Positions 16,468 through 25,254 of a stretch of DNA of 64,000 nt are shown one piece after another. How positions within the stretch are numbered: the first letter of the stretch is position 1; each line of letters opens with the position of its first letter. The notes beneath the pieces were generated by a model. That model searched no databases. It saw only the letters and a program-made list of their open reading frames with translations, and was not told where the DNA came from. The stretch spans positions 620,001 through 684,000 of the forward strand of contig LN483070.1 in assembly GCA_900016675.1 (NCBI GenBank). The letters run 5' to 3'. A program made the position numbers and the translations under genes. This DNA comes from Arthrobacter saudimassiliensis. GTDB taxonomy: Bacteria > Actinomycetota > Actinomycetes > Actinomycetales > Micrococcaceae.

Positions 16468-18369
16468 GTGCAATTCCACCATCACGGCTACGTGTCCGGG
16501 GACCCGCGCATCGAGCCCGCCGCCGGCGTCGGAATCGACCGCCCCGAGGAGCTCCCGGAGGAAGTCGACGTGCTGATCGTCGGCACCGGCCCGGCCGGCA
16601 TGATCGCCGCCGCGCAGCTGTCCCAGTTCCCGAACGTCACCACCCGGATCGTGGAGCGGCGGCCCGGCCGCCTGGTGATCGGCCAGGCCGACGGCATCCA
16701 GGCCCGCAGCGTGGAAACCTTCCAGGCGTTCGGCTTCGCCGAGGAAATCACCGCGGAGGCGTACCGGATCACGGAGATGTGCTTCTGGCGCCCGGACCCG
16801 GAGGACCCCTCCCGCATCGTCCGCGCCGGCCGCGCGCTCGACGACCCGGCCGGCATCAGCGAGTTCCCGCACCTGATCGTCAACCAGGCCCGCGTGCTGG
16901 ACTACTTCGCCCGGTTCATGGCCTACTCCCCGGCGCGGATGACGCCGGACTACGGCTACGAATTCGTCTCCCTGGAGGTCGACGACGCCGCCGAGTACCC
17001 GGTCACCGTCACCCTGCTGCACACCGCCGGCCCGCTCGAGGGCACTAAGCGCACGGTGAAGGCCAAGTACGTGGTGGGCGCCGACGGCGCGCGTTCCAAG
17101 GTCCGCGCCTCCATCGGCTGCACCCTGGCCGGCGACGCCGCCAACCACGCCTGGGGCGTGATGGACGTGCTCGCCAACACCGATTTCCCGGACATCCGCA
17201 CCAAGTGCGCCATCCAGTCCTCCAACGGCGGGTCCATCCTGCTCATCCCGCGCGAAGGCGGGCACCTGTTCCGCATGTACGTGGACCTGGGCGAGGTGCC
17301 CGAGGACGACAACGGCGCGGTCCGCAAGACCACCATCGAGCAGATCATCGCCAAGGCCAACGGCATCATGGCCCCCTACAGCCTCGACGTGCGCAACGTC
17401 GCCTGGCACAGCGTCTACGAGGTGGGCCACCGGCTCACCGACCGGTTCGACGACGTGCTGCCGGAGGACCTGGGCACCCGCACCCCGCGCGTGTTCATCA
17501 CCGGCGACGCCTGCCACACGCACAGCGCCAAGGCCGGCCAGGGCATGAACGTGTCCATGCAGGACGGCTTCAACATCGGCTGGAAGCTCGGCCACGTGCT
17601 GGACGGCCGCAGCCCCGAATCGCTGCTGGCCACCTACTCCGCCGAGCGCCAGGTGGTGGCGAAGAACCTCATCGACTTCGACAAGGAATGGTCGACGCTG
17701 ATGGCGAAGAAGCCCGAGGAGTTCGAGAACCCCTCGGACCTCGAGGACTTTTACGTGCGCACCGCCGAATTCCCGGCCGGGTTCATGACCGAGTACACCC
17801 CGTCCATGCTCATCGCCGAGGCGAAGCACCAGGACCTGGCCGCCGGCTTCCCCATCGGCAAGCGCTTCAAGTCCGCGCCGGTGCTGCGGGTCTCCGACAC
17901 CAACCCGGTCCACCTGGGCCACCAGCACAAGGCCGACGGCCGCTGGCGGATCTACGTCTTCGCCGACGGCGCCGCCGCCGGCACCTCCCCGGCCGTCACC
18001 GGGCTGGCGGAGTGGCTGGAGAACGCCCCGGACTCGCCCCTGGCCGCCACCCCGGCCGGCCTGGACCGGGATGCCTGGTTCGACGTGAAGGTCATCTACC
18101 AGCAGGACCACACCGCCATCGACCTGAACGCCGTCCCGGCCGTGTTCAAGCCGCAGGTCGGACCGTTCCAGCTCACCGACCTGGCCAAGGTCTACGGCAC
18201 CGATCCCACCGCCGACATCTACGAGGCGCGCGGGCTCTCGCGTGACGGCGTCGTGGTGGTGGTCCGCCCGGACCAGTACGTGGCCAACGTGCTGCCGTTG
18301 ACGGCAACCGCGGAGCTGGGCGAATTCTTCGCGCCGCTGCTGGCCGGCCGCAAGGCCGGGGCCGTCTAG
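16468..18369 (+). CDS. mobA: FAD monooxygenase, 3-hydroxybenzoate 4-monooxygenase-like
   Basis: The 633-residue protein is a class A flavin hydroxylase of the phenol hydroxylase subgroup. It has the FAD motif GTGPAGMIAAAQL near residue 39, the DG motif VVGADGARSKVR and the GD motif ITGDACHTHSAKAGQGMN. A thioredoxin-like C-terminal domain follows. It resembles Comamonas MobA along its length as I recall that sequence, including the MQFH N-terminus, GQADGI and ANHAWGVMDVLA. MobA turns 3-hydroxybenzoate into protocatechuate with NADPH and O2. A related phenolic substrate cannot be excluded. The ATG has GAGGAAAG about 8 nt upstream. Control by an IclR-type regulator is suggested by the operator at 16400. 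Confidence 0.85.
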   Translation: MQFHHHGYVSGDPRIEPAAGVGIDRPEELPEEVDVLIVGTGPAGMIAAAQLSQFPNVTTRIVERRPGRLVIGQADGIQARSVETFQAFGFAEEITAEAYRITEMCFWRPDPEDPSRIVRAGRALDDPAGISEFPHLIVNQARVLDYFARFMAYSPARMTPDYGYEFVSLEVDDAAEYPVTVTLLHTAGPLEGTKRTVKAKYVVGADGARSKVRASIGCTLAGDAANHAWGVMDVLANTDFPDIRTKCAIQSSNGGSILLIPREGGHLFRMYVDLGEVPEDDNGAVRKTTIEQIIAKANGIMAPYSLDVRNVAWHSVYEVGHRLTDRFDDVLPEDLGTRTPRVFITGDACHTHSAKAGQGMNVSMQDGFNIGWKLGHVLDGRSPESLLATYSAERQVVAKNLIDFDKEWSTLMAKKPEEFENPSDLEDFYVRTAEFPAGFMTEYTPSMLIAEAKHQDLAAGFPIGKRFKSAPVLRVSDTNPVHLGHQHKADGRWRIYVFADGAAAGTSPAVTGLAEWLENAPDSPLAATPAGLDRDAWFDVKVIYQQDHTAIDLNAVPAVFKPQVGPFQLTDLAKVYGTDPTADIYEARGLSRDGVVVVVRPDQYVANVLPLTATAELGEFFAPLLAGRKAGAV

Positions 18370-18403
18370 GACCGCTTCGGCTCCACGGCCGGTTACGCGA
18401 CTC

Positions 18404-18447
18404 AGGTAGGACGACGGCGGCACTCCGGTGCCGCCGTCGTCCTACCT
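18404..18447. terminator. Bidirectional terminator
   Basis: A perfect 19-bp stem (left arm AGGTAGGACGACGGCGGCA) with a 6-nt loop CTCCGG is followed by TTTG. It lies between the convergent monooxygenase and lipoprotein genes. Confidence 0.9.
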
Positions 18448-18457
18448 TTGCCCGGCC

Positions 18458-19099
18458 CTAGACGTTGAGCTCCGGGAACCAGAGCACGCGCACGTTGGAA
18501 CAGCTGCCCCGGAAATAGTCCCGGACCGTCGCAGTGTCCCCGCTCCGCGCAGGGGCGATGACCGTCGCGTCGTAAACCTCGAGGTTGTCCACGTATGCCT
18601 GGAGGGCGGGCAGTGACGTGAACGTGGCGAGGTGCTCCAGGGCCTCGTCCCGGCCAGTCGCATCGCCGCCGTCCCCGGCCTGGAGGTAGGAGCCTATCCA
18701 GGCACAGAACCAGTAGTAGGCCACGTCGAGGTCCTGGTTGCCGTCCTCGATGGCGATGTTCCAGCCGTTGGGATTGATCTTGGGATCGGTGCTGGTGAAG
18801 TGGCTGGTGTCGAAGTACCAGTCGACGCCGTCCGGCAGCGGCTGCGGGAACTCGGCGATGGCCTCGGCCAGCGCCGCGTCGTAGCAGTCGACCTTGATGC
18901 TGGTCATGCCGCCGGGCTCCTGGCGCAGGATTTCTCCTCCGGGGCAGGGCCGCAGCGTCATGGTCGGCTTCGGCGCGGGCCGGGCCTGAAGCTCGGCGAT
19001 CGCCTGCTCCTCGTTGAGCTCCGCATCGGTCGGTCCGCAGCCGGTGAGGGCGGCCGCCAGCAGGGCCGCGGACACGGCCGCCGCCGTTCGTCTTTTCAT
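18458..19099 (-). CDS. Secreted lipoprotein of unknown function
   Basis: The 213-residue protein has an N-terminal Arg/Lys stretch, a hydrophobic core and a lipobox LTGC near residue 20, so it should be a lipid-anchored surface protein. The mature part has four or more cysteines (CPGG, VDCYD, FCAW, SCSN) that may form disulfides. Tryptophan- and tyrosine-rich segments such as VDWYFDTSHF are also present. I do not recognise a family. The ATG at 19099 starts directly before the signal sequence and follows a GGGGGA site. It is divergent from the two-component system at 19249. Confidence 0.75.
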   Translation of the reverse strand: MKRRTAAAVSAALLAAALTGCGPTDAELNEEQAIAELQARPAPKPTMTLRPCPGGEILRQEPGGMTSIKVDCYDAALAEAIAEFPQPLPDGVDWYFDTSHFTSTDPKINPNGWNIAIEDGNQDLDVAYYWFCAWIGSYLQAGDGGDATGRDEALEHLATFTSLPALQAYVDNLEVYDATVIAPARSGDTATVRDYFRGSCSNVRVLWFPELNV

Positions 19100-19236
19100 G
19101 TGTCCCCCAGAAGTCAGCTCCCTGGAGGATAGACGGGAAAACCGCCGACCGATAGCTTCCGGGCCGACGACGACGAACCCGCGGGCCTCCGGGCGCATCC
19201 GCGTCCGCGCCATGCCACCGGTGCCGGGGCGGCTCC

Positions 19237-19242
19237 TATACT
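19237..19242 (+). promoter_or_regulatory. -10 box of a predicted leaderless promoter (response regulator)
   Basis: TATACT is followed by exactly 6 nt (GCAGCA) and the ATG at 19249, leaving no room for a ribosome site. Confidence 0.65.
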
Positions 19243-19248
19243 GCAGCA

Positions 19249-19917
19249 ATGGAGGCCCAGCCGCGGATCCTTGTGGTCGAGGATGACCGCCGGCTTGCCC
19301 GGATGCTGGCCGAGATCCTGGAGTCCGAGGGCTACGCCGTCACCCTGGCCTATGACGGGCAGCGGGCCCTGCACGAGGGGCTGACCCGCGAGTTCGACGT
19401 GCTGCTGCTGGACCGCGGGCTGCCCGCCATCGAAGGCCTCGACGTGCTTACCCGGCTGCGCAGCCGCGGCGTGCTTGCTCCGGTGCTGGTGCTCTCGGCG
19501 CTGGGCACCCCGGCGGACCGGGTGGAGGGCCTGGACCGCGGCGCCGAGGACTACCTGGCCAAACCGTTCGACGTCGATGAGCTGCTGGCCCGGCTGCGCG
19601 CCCTCCGCCGCCGCAGCATCGCGCGGGTTCCGGTGCTGACCGTCCCGGGCGGCTCCTTCGACGCCGCGGGCCGCACGGTCAGTACCGCGGACGGCGCGCA
19701 GGTGGTGCTTTCCGAGCGGGAGGCGGCGCTGCTGGAGGAGCTGGCCCGCAACCCGCGCCTGGTCTTTCCGCGGGCGGAGCTGCGGGACCTGGTGTTCCCG
19801 GACGCCGACGACGACGGCGTGGTGGACACCTACGTCCACTACCTGCGGCGCAAGCTGGGCCGGCCGGTGATCACCACCGTGCGCGGCGTCGGCTACCGGC
19901 TGGGCGCACCGGCATGA
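19249..19917 (+). CDS. OmpR/PhoB-type response regulator
   Basis: The 222-residue protein has a receiver domain (acidic EDD at 11-13, phosphoacceptor Asp55 in LLLDRGLPA, Lys in LAKPFDVDELLARL) and a C-terminal winged helix of about 95 residues ending in VHYLRRKLGRPVITTVRGVGYRLG. The stop overlaps the histidine kinase start by 4 nt (ATGA), so the pair is translationally coupled. The ATG appears leaderless. A likely binding site, two AAGAAA hexamers 11 bp apart, lies at 21177-21193 before the small acidic membrane protein gene. Confidence 0.93.
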   Translation: MEAQPRILVVEDDRRLARMLAEILESEGYAVTLAYDGQRALHEGLTREFDVLLLDRGLPAIEGLDVLTRLRSRGVLAPVLVLSALGTPADRVEGLDRGAEDYLAKPFDVDELLARLRALRRRSIARVPVLTVPGGSFDAAGRTVSTADGAQVVLSEREAALLEELARNPRLVFPRAELRDLVFPDADDDGVVDTYVHYLRRKLGRPVITTVRGVGYRLGAPA

Positions 19918-21161
19918 CCGGCCGGGACCGGTCCGAGCTGCGCCGCGCCGCCGTCCGCCTCTCCCTGCAGTACACGGCGCTGACCGTGGTGCTGCTGTCC
20001 CTGGCCGGGCTGCTGGTCTACGCCCTGGCCGCCGCCGGCACCCGGGACGCCACCCGCGACACCCTGGAAACCGCCGTGCAGCTGGACAACGTCCGGGACG
20101 CCCCGCTGAACGTTTTCCTGGCCGTCTATGACCGGGGGCGGCTGACGGTCTCCCGCGACATGCCCGGCGGGCTGCCCGTCCAGGACGCCCTGGCGGAGGT
20201 TGCTGCGGGCGGGGGGCCGCGGGAGGACACCGTCGAGGCGGACGGAAACACGTACCAGGTCCTCACCGCCCGCACCGGCCGGGACGTGGTGCAGGCCGCC
20301 GTCGACACCCGGGAGGCCCGGCAGGAACTGGAACGGCTGGCCCTGGCCCTGGCGGCGTCGGTCCTGGCCGCCGCCGTGATCGCCGCCGTGTTCTCGGTGC
20401 TCGCCGCCCGGGCGGCCATGCGGCCGCTGGCCCGCGCCCTGGACCTGCAGCGACGCTTCGTGGCCGACGCCGGCCACGAACTGCGCACCCCGCTGACCCT
20501 GCTCAGCACCCGGGCGCAGCTGCTGCGCCGCCGGCTGGGAACCCGCGCGAACCATCCCGCGCTGGAACCGGTTCCGGAATGGCTGGACACCGGCCTGGAC
20601 GAGATCGTGGCGGACACCCAGGTGCTCACCGGCATCCTGGAGGACCTGCTGGTGTCGGCGGACCCCCGCCGCGCCGGACCGGCGGAACCGGTGGACGTCG
20701 CCGCCCTGGCCCGCCGCGCCGCCGAGGCCTTCGGCGCGGAGGCTGCGCGCCGTAACCTGCAGCTGGCCGTGACCGGGGATGGCGGGCCGCTGGTCGTGCG
20801 CGGCAGTGCGGCCGGACTGCAGCGGGTGCTCACCGCGCTGCTTGCCAACGCCGTCGACTACGCCCGCACCCGCGTCGAGGTGAGCGCCGTACGGGAGGGC
20901 CGGGACGCGGTCGTCCGCGTCACCGACGACGGGCCAGGGCTGCCCGCGGAGCTGCAGGACCGCATGTTCGACCGGTTCGCCTCCGCCCGGAGCACGCCCG
21001 ACAACGGCGGCGGACATGAGCGGCACTACGGGCTGGGCCTGGCGCTCGCCGCCGAGATCACCGCCCGCAGCGGCGGAACCCTGCGCGCCGACTCCCGGCC
21101 CGGTGCCGGCGCCTCGCTGGTGGTCCGGCTGCCCCTGGCTGCCCCGCGGGCCGGGACGTGA
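19914..21161 (+). CDS. Sensor histidine kinase
   Basis: The 415-residue protein has two membrane helices (about 20-41 and 143-166) flanking an extracytoplasmic sensor of about 100 residues. The dimerisation domain carries the phosphorylated His188 in FVADAGHELRTPLTLL. The ATPase domain has an N box (ALLANAVDYA), a G1 box (VTDDGPGLP) and a G2 region (GLGLALAAEI). A HAMP domain is short or absent. It is the partner of the regulator at 19249. The signal is unknown. Confidence 0.93.
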   Translation: MTGRDRSELRRAAVRLSLQYTALTVVLLSLAGLLVYALAAAGTRDATRDTLETAVQLDNVRDAPLNVFLAVYDRGRLTVSRDMPGGLPVQDALAEVAAGGGPREDTVEADGNTYQVLTARTGRDVVQAAVDTREARQELERLALALAASVLAAAVIAAVFSVLAARAAMRPLARALDLQRRFVADAGHELRTPLTLLSTRAQLLRRRLGTRANHPALEPVPEWLDTGLDEIVADTQVLTGILEDLLVSADPRRAGPAEPVDVAALARRAAEAFGAEAARRNLQLAVTGDGGPLVVRGSAAGLQRVLTALLANAVDYARTRVEVSAVREGRDAVVRVTDDGPGLPAELQDRMFDRFASARSTPDNGGGHERHYGLGLALAAEITARSGGTLRADSRPGAGASLVVRLPLAAPRAGT

Positions 21162-21176
21162 TCGGCGTGCGGGTCT

Positions 21177-21193
21177 AAGAAACCTCCAAGAAA
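21177..21193 (+). promoter_or_regulatory. Direct-repeat site for an OmpR/PhoB-type regulator
   Basis: AAGAAA occurs at 21177-21182 and again at 21188-21193, with an 11-bp step that puts both copies on one DNA face. This is the arrangement bound by PhoB-type dimers. It sits 53 bp before the start of the small acidic protein gene and just after the kinase gene. Confidence 0.55.
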
Positions 21194-21245
21194 TCCCTCC
21201 GACGATGGAAGCATCAGGAACGATTCAACGGAGGTGAAACCCATC

Positions 21246-21626
21246 ATGCAGGTGGGAGACAAGGCCAAGCGGATCCTCATCTGGGCCGGTGCGGGCCTGG
21301 GCGGCGTGGCCCTGCTGGCCGGCAGCTTCTTCACCGGCGCGGCCGTGGCCGAGCATGACCGGTGGGAGGACGCGTCCTACTCCCAGGAGGACTTTGACCG
21401 GGACGGCGACGGCCCGTTCGCCGACCAGGACCAGGACGGGGACCAGGACGGCCGCGAGCGGCACCACGGCGGCCCGCGCGACCGGGACGGCGACCGGCCC
21501 GGCGCCCCGGACCGGGACGCCGACAATGACACCGATGCCGACACTGACTCCGGCGCCGAAACCGACGGCAACAGCGACGACGGCAACAGCGACGACGGCA
21601 CCGGGGAGGGCGGCGAGCAGTCCTGA
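21246..21626 (+). CDS. Small membrane-anchored Asp-rich protein
   Basis: The 126-residue protein has one N-terminal helix (about residues 10-30, ILIWAGAGLGGVALLAGSFF). The rest is an extracytoplasmic, disordered segment made largely of Asp, Gly, Arg and Asn, with repeats like DQDQDGDQDG and DADNDTDADTD. The tail could bind divalent cations or coat the membrane surface; no enzyme motif is present. The ATG at 21246 is preferred over GTG at 21234, because the latter overlaps its own GGAGG site. It follows the two-component pair and a probable binding site for that regulator, so it may be its output gene. Confidence 0.75.
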   Translation: MQVGDKAKRILIWAGAGLGGVALLAGSFFTGAAVAEHDRWEDASYSQEDFDRDGDGPFADQDQDGDQDGRERHHGGPRDRDGDRPGAPDRDADNDTDADTDSGAETDGNSDDGNSDDGTGEGGEQS

Positions 21627-21646
21627 CGCCCAGGGCGGAAAAGCCA

Positions 21647-21688
21647 GGCAGGGCCGGCATCTTCCCGCGGGGAGATGCCGGCCCTGCC
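21647..21688. terminator. Bidirectional terminator
   Basis: A perfect 16-bp stem (GGCAGGGCCGGCATCT on the left arm) with a 10-nt loop lies between the convergent acidic protein gene and the MFS gene. Confidence 0.85.
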
Positions 21689-21700
21689 GTTGGCGTTCGG

Positions 21701-23041
21701 TTAGGCCGGGGTGGTTTCCGCGGCGGCCGGGCGGCCGGCGTCGAACCCCTGATGCGGGCGCAGCCGCCACAGGGCCAGCGCGGCCAGCAGGACGACCACC
21801 GCGACGCCGATGTACAGGCTGGTCGGCGACCAGCCGGCGTCGAGCAGCGCGCCGACCAGAATCGGCGCGAGGATGGCGCCCACCCGTCCGACGCCGATGC
21901 CCCAGCCCACGCCGGTGGTCCGCACCGCCGGGGCGTAGGACTGCGGAGCCACCGTGTACAGGCCGGCGATGCAGCCGTTGATCAGCATGCCGACGACCAC
22001 GCCGCTGGAGAACGCCAGCAGCGGCACCGAGGTGCTGGTGATGAACAGCACCAGCGTCGCTGCGGAGAGCACGGTGAAGGCGATCAGGGTCAGGCGGGCG
22101 TCCCACTTGGTGGTCAGCGCCCCGTAGAGCAGGGAGCCGAAGGTACCGCCCATGGTGAGCATCAGCCCGCCGATGATGCCCTGCTGCTGGCTCATCCCGG
22201 ATTCCACCAGCAGGGTGGGGGTCCAGGAGTTCGCGAAGTAGAAGCCGAACATGATCAGGAAGAAGGAGAGCCAGAGCAGCAGGCTGGCGGTGCGGTAGCC
22301 GGCGCCCAGCAGCTGGGCCACGCTGCCCTTCCGGGGGCCGTCGACGGCGGGCGGCGTGCCCAGGACGATGTCGCCCTGCAGCCGGAGCCGGCGGACGATG
22401 CCGGCGAGCTGCTTTTCGGCGTTGGCCGGGCGGCGGGCCCGCAGGTAGTCCACGGATTCGGGGAGCACGACGGCGACCAGCAGGACGGCCACGACGGTCA
22501 CGATGCCGCCGGCCAGGAACACTGAACGCCAGCCGAAGGCGGGGATCAGCTGGGTGGCGCCCATGCCGCCCAGGGTGGCGCCCACCCCGTAGCCGGCGGT
22601 GTAGATGCTCACCGCCATGCCCCGGTACCGGTTGTTGGAGTATTCGCTGGTCAGCACGGTGACCGTGGCCAGGATGCCGCCCACGCCCAGGCCGGTCACC
22701 ACCCGCCAGATGCCGAGCTCGAGGGCGGAGTTCGCGGTGGCGGAGAGGAACAGGCCCAGCGCGTTGACGGCCAGCGCCACCAGCAGGATCAGCCGGCGGC
22801 CGTACCGGTCCGCGAACGGGCCGAAGGCCAGGGAGCCGGCGGCCATCCCGATCAGGCCGGTGCTCAGCAGCCAGCCCAGCTGGGAGCCGGTGAGCCCGAA
22901 CTCCTCGGACACGGAGGTGGCGGTGAAGGCCATGGCCAGCACGTCGTAGCCGTCGAGGGCGTTGAGGAAGGCCGCGATGGCGACGATGCCCCACTGATAG
23001 GGCGACATGCTGGAAGTGTCGATCTTCTGTCGGATGTCCAT
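21701..23041 (-). CDS. MFS aromatic acid:H+ symporter (AAHS family)
   Basis: The 446-residue protein has 12 predicted helices and the AAHS signature DGYDVLAMAFTA in the first helix, whose aspartates bind substrate and protons. The loop 2-3 MFS motif is GPFADRYGRR. PcaK, BenK and VanK relatives import protocatechuate, benzoate or vanillate. The ATG at 23041 has AAAGG 6 nt upstream. It is the third gene after vanA and vanB on the same strand, 10 nt from vanB, so vanillate is the most likely cargo (VanK-like). The operon should answer to the PadR regulator at 25390. Confidence 0.92.
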   Translation of the reverse strand: MDIRQKIDTSSMSPYQWGIVAIAAFLNALDGYDVLAMAFTATSVSEEFGLTGSQLGWLLSTGLIGMAAGSLAFGPFADRYGRRLILLVALAVNALGLFLSATANSALELGIWRVVTGLGVGGILATVTVLTSEYSNNRYRGMAVSIYTAGYGVGATLGGMGATQLIPAFGWRSVFLAGGIVTVVAVLLVAVVLPESVDYLRARRPANAEKQLAGIVRRLRLQGDIVLGTPPAVDGPRKGSVAQLLGAGYRTASLLLWLSFFLIMFGFYFANSWTPTLLVESGMSQQQGIIGGLMLTMGGTFGSLLYGALTTKWDARLTLIAFTVLSAATLVLFITSTSVPLLAFSSGVVVGMLINGCIAGLYTVAPQSYAPAVRTTGVGWGIGVGRVGAILAPILVGALLDAGWSPTSLYIGVAVVVLLAALALWRLRPHQGFDAGRPAAAETTPA

Positions 23042-23051
23042 GCGGGACCTT

Positions 23052-24044
23052 TCAGGAAACGTCAATGGTGACGAGGGCGGGTGAGCCCGGGGAGGCGGAG
23101 GGCGCGACGGCGCGGGAGACGCAGCAGCACATCTTGGTGTTGGGTTCCTTCTGCCGGTCCGAATAGAAGACGTCCCGGTGGTCGATCCGGCCTTCCAGGG
23201 CCAGGACCTTGACCTGGCAGAGCCCGCACTCGCCCTTCCGGCAGTCGAACATCATGTCCACGCCCTGCCGTTCGAGCGCTTCGAGCATCGACTCGTCGGA
23301 GTTGACGGTTGCCTCCACGCCGAGGCGGGGGATGCGCACGGTGAACGGTTCGGCGTCGAACCATCCGCTGTTGCCGAAGGTCTCGTAGCGCAGGTTGGTG
23401 GGGTCCAGGCCCCGGTCCAGCCAGGCGCGGCGCACGGCGTCCATCAGCCGGATGGGCCCGCACATGTACAGCTCCCCGCCCGCCGGCACGCTGTCCACCA
23501 GCGCCTGGACATCCAGGGAGCTGCCTTCGTCGTCGATGTGCGTCTCGAGGCGGTCGCCGTGGGCCTGTTCGAGCCGGTCGGCGTAGGCCATCGCGGCGCG
23601 GGACCGGGCGGCGTAGACCAGCCGGTAGCTCGCCCCCAGCCGCTGCAGCAGGGCGGCCATGCCGGCGATCGCCGTGATGCCGATGCCACCGGCCAGCAGC
23701 ACATAGTGCGGCGCCCCCACGCGCAGCGGGAAATTCTGCAGCGGCTGGGTGATCTCCAGGACCTGCCCCGGCACCAGCCGGTGCATGAACACGGAGCCGC
23801 CGCGGGAGGTGGGCGTGAGGAAGACGCTGATGGCCAGCTCGGCGCCGTCGGGGCTCGCGTCGACCACCGAGTAGGAGCGGAGGGTCGCCGTGCCGTCGAT
23901 CAGGACCCGGACGTCCACGTGTTCGCCCGGGCGGACCGGGCGCGGCAGCTCGGGGCGCAGGACGATGCGGCGGATGCCGGCGGCGACCTCCTGCACCTCC
24001 TGCACGACGGCGTTCTGCCAGACCTGTGAATTGGAATCAGCCAT
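23052..24044 (-). CDS. vanB: Vanillate O-demethylase reductase component
   Basis: The 330-residue protein is a phthalate-dioxygenase-reductase type flavoprotein. A flavin domain comes first (RSYSVVDASPDG), then an NAD domain (LLAGGIGITAIAGMAALLQ), then a C-terminal plant-type 2Fe-2S ferredoxin domain with CRKGECGLC (Cys268, Cys273, Cys276) and a fourth cysteine near 306-308. It would pass electrons from NADH to the Rieske oxygenase encoded 9 nt upstream. The cluster of three cysteines CCC near the fourth ligand is unusual. Confidence 0.93.
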   Translation of the reverse strand: MADSNSQVWQNAVVQEVQEVAAGIRRIVLRPELPRPVRPGEHVDVRVLIDGTATLRSYSVVDASPDGAELAISVFLTPTSRGGSVFMHRLVPGQVLEITQPLQNFPLRVGAPHYVLLAGGIGITAIAGMAALLQRLGASYRLVYAARSRAAMAYADRLEQAHGDRLETHIDDEGSSLDVQALVDSVPAGGELYMCGPIRLMDAVRRAWLDRGLDPTNLRYETFGNSGWFDAEPFTVRIPRLGVEATVNSDESMLEALERQGVDMMFDCRKGECGLCQVKVLALEGRIDHRDVFYSDRQKEPNTKMCCCVSRAVAPSASPGSPALVTIDVS

Positions 24045-24053
24045 GATGCAGCC

Positions 24054-25190
24054 TCAGGCCCCCGTGACGGCGGCGTCGGCGGCGGCGTCGGCGGCGTCGG
24101 CTGCGGCCAGGCGTCCCTCGGCCTCCAGCGCGCGCTCCAGCATGCGGCGTACCCACATGCCGCCGGCGTCGATGTTCAGGCTGTAGAACTCGTAGTCCGG
24201 GTTGGCGTCGATGGCGGCCTGCTGGGCCTGCAGCATGGCCTCATCCTCGCCGAAGACGCCGTGCACGCCGCTGCGCAGCTGGGTGGTGATGAGCTGGCTC
24301 TCCAGCCGGTAGTTGCGCATGAAGGCCCAGAAGTAGTGGCAGGAGCGCTCCGTCTCCGGAGTGATGGTGTTCATGACGTAGCCGTTGACGCCGCGGGAGC
24401 GGTCGCCCTCCGGCGCGCCGGTGCCGGCCTCCGCGACTCCGACGTCGATGCAGATGGTGGAGGGGAAGTAGTAGTGGATGATCTGCCAGCGGTCGACCTT
24501 GCCTTCGAAGCCCGGGAACTTGTCCCGCATGTTCTTCAGCCAGAAGGGCGGTGCGTCGATGTTGTGCATCCAGCGGGTGACGGTCACCGAGTTCTCGTCG
24601 TGCGTGACCTCGAATTCGGATTCGCTGAGCTCCTCCTGGCCGATCGAGGAGCTGTGCACGAACTCCTCGTGGGTGAGGTCCATCAGGTTGTCCAGCACCA
24701 GCTGGTAGTTGCAGGGGGCGTGGATGGTCTCGCCGTCGCCGGCCCACTCGGTGCTGCCCAGCTGGTGCATGTCGGGCACGAGGGTGGGGTCGGCCAGGGT
24801 GGGATCGCCCAGCCAGACCCAGACGTACCGGTAACGCTCCACCACCGGGAAGGAGGGCACGGTGGCGGAGGGGTTCAGCGTCTCCTGCGCCGGCATGCCC
24901 GTGCAGCGGCCGGCCGAGTTGTAGCGCAGCCCGTGGTACGGGCACTGGATCTCATCCCGGCCCACCAGCTTGCCCATGGACAGCGGCGCGAGCCGGTGCC
25001 AGCAGGCGTCGGCCAGGGCCACCGGGTTGCCCTCCGCGGTGCGGTACAGGGCCAGCGGCCGGTTGGCGACCTTCCGCGCGAGGATGCCCTTCGCGGTGAC
25101 CTCGTGGTCCCAGGCCGCCACGTACCAGGCGTTGAGCGGATGGGAGAGGAGTTTGGCGGTGGTGGTGCTCTTGGTGGCGGGAACGGTCAT
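24054..25190 (-). CDS. vanA: Vanillate O-demethylase oxygenase (Rieske type)
   Basis: The 378-residue protein has a Rieske centre (Cys63, His65, Cys83, His86 in CWHRLAP and CPYHGL) and a mononuclear iron site (NLMDLTHEEFVH, His174 and His179). The substrate pocket and spacing fit VanA-type O-demethylases, which convert vanillate to protocatechuate and formaldehyde. A broader aromatic ether substrate is possible. The ATG at 25190 has AGAGGA 6 nt upstream. The last 22 residues form an Ala/Asp repeat not expected in VanA, encoded by a GGCGGCGTC microrepeat. It heads the van operon and is divergent from a PadR gene. Confidence 0.92.
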   Translation of the reverse strand: MTVPATKSTTTAKLLSHPLNAWYVAAWDHEVTAKGILARKVANRPLALYRTAEGNPVALADACWHRLAPLSMGKLVGRDEIQCPYHGLRYNSAGRCTGMPAQETLNPSATVPSFPVVERYRYVWVWLGDPTLADPTLVPDMHQLGSTEWAGDGETIHAPCNYQLVLDNLMDLTHEEFVHSSSIGQEELSESEFEVTHDENSVTVTRWMHNIDAPPFWLKNMRDKFPGFEGKVDRWQIIHYYFPSTICIDVGVAEAGTGAPEGDRSRGVNGYVMNTITPETERSCHYFWAFMRNYRLESQLITTQLRSGVHGVFGEDEAMLQAQQAAIDANPDYEFYSLNIDAGGMWVRRMLERALEAEGRLAAADAADAAADAAVTGA

Positions 25191-25226
25191 GGCGGGTCCT
25201 CTGCTGCGCTGGGCGATATTAGCTAG

Positions 25227-25254
25227 CCCACTACCTATATACATAGTTAGTGGG
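25227..25254. promoter_or_regulatory. PadR-family operator in the vanA promoter
   Basis: A 28-bp dyad has perfect outer arms, CCCACTA and TAGTGGG. The inner part TATATACATA is nearly symmetric. It lies 37 bp before vanA in an AT-rich patch of the 199-bp gap between vanA and the PadR gene. An outer pair of GCTAGC hexamers flanks it. Size, symmetry and position fit a VanR/PadR repressor site. Confidence 0.65.

Noticed and set aside
16417-18423. 668-codon minus-strand frame opposite the monooxygenase
   Set aside because: No motif is seen, and the FAD, DG and GD motifs are all on the plus strand.
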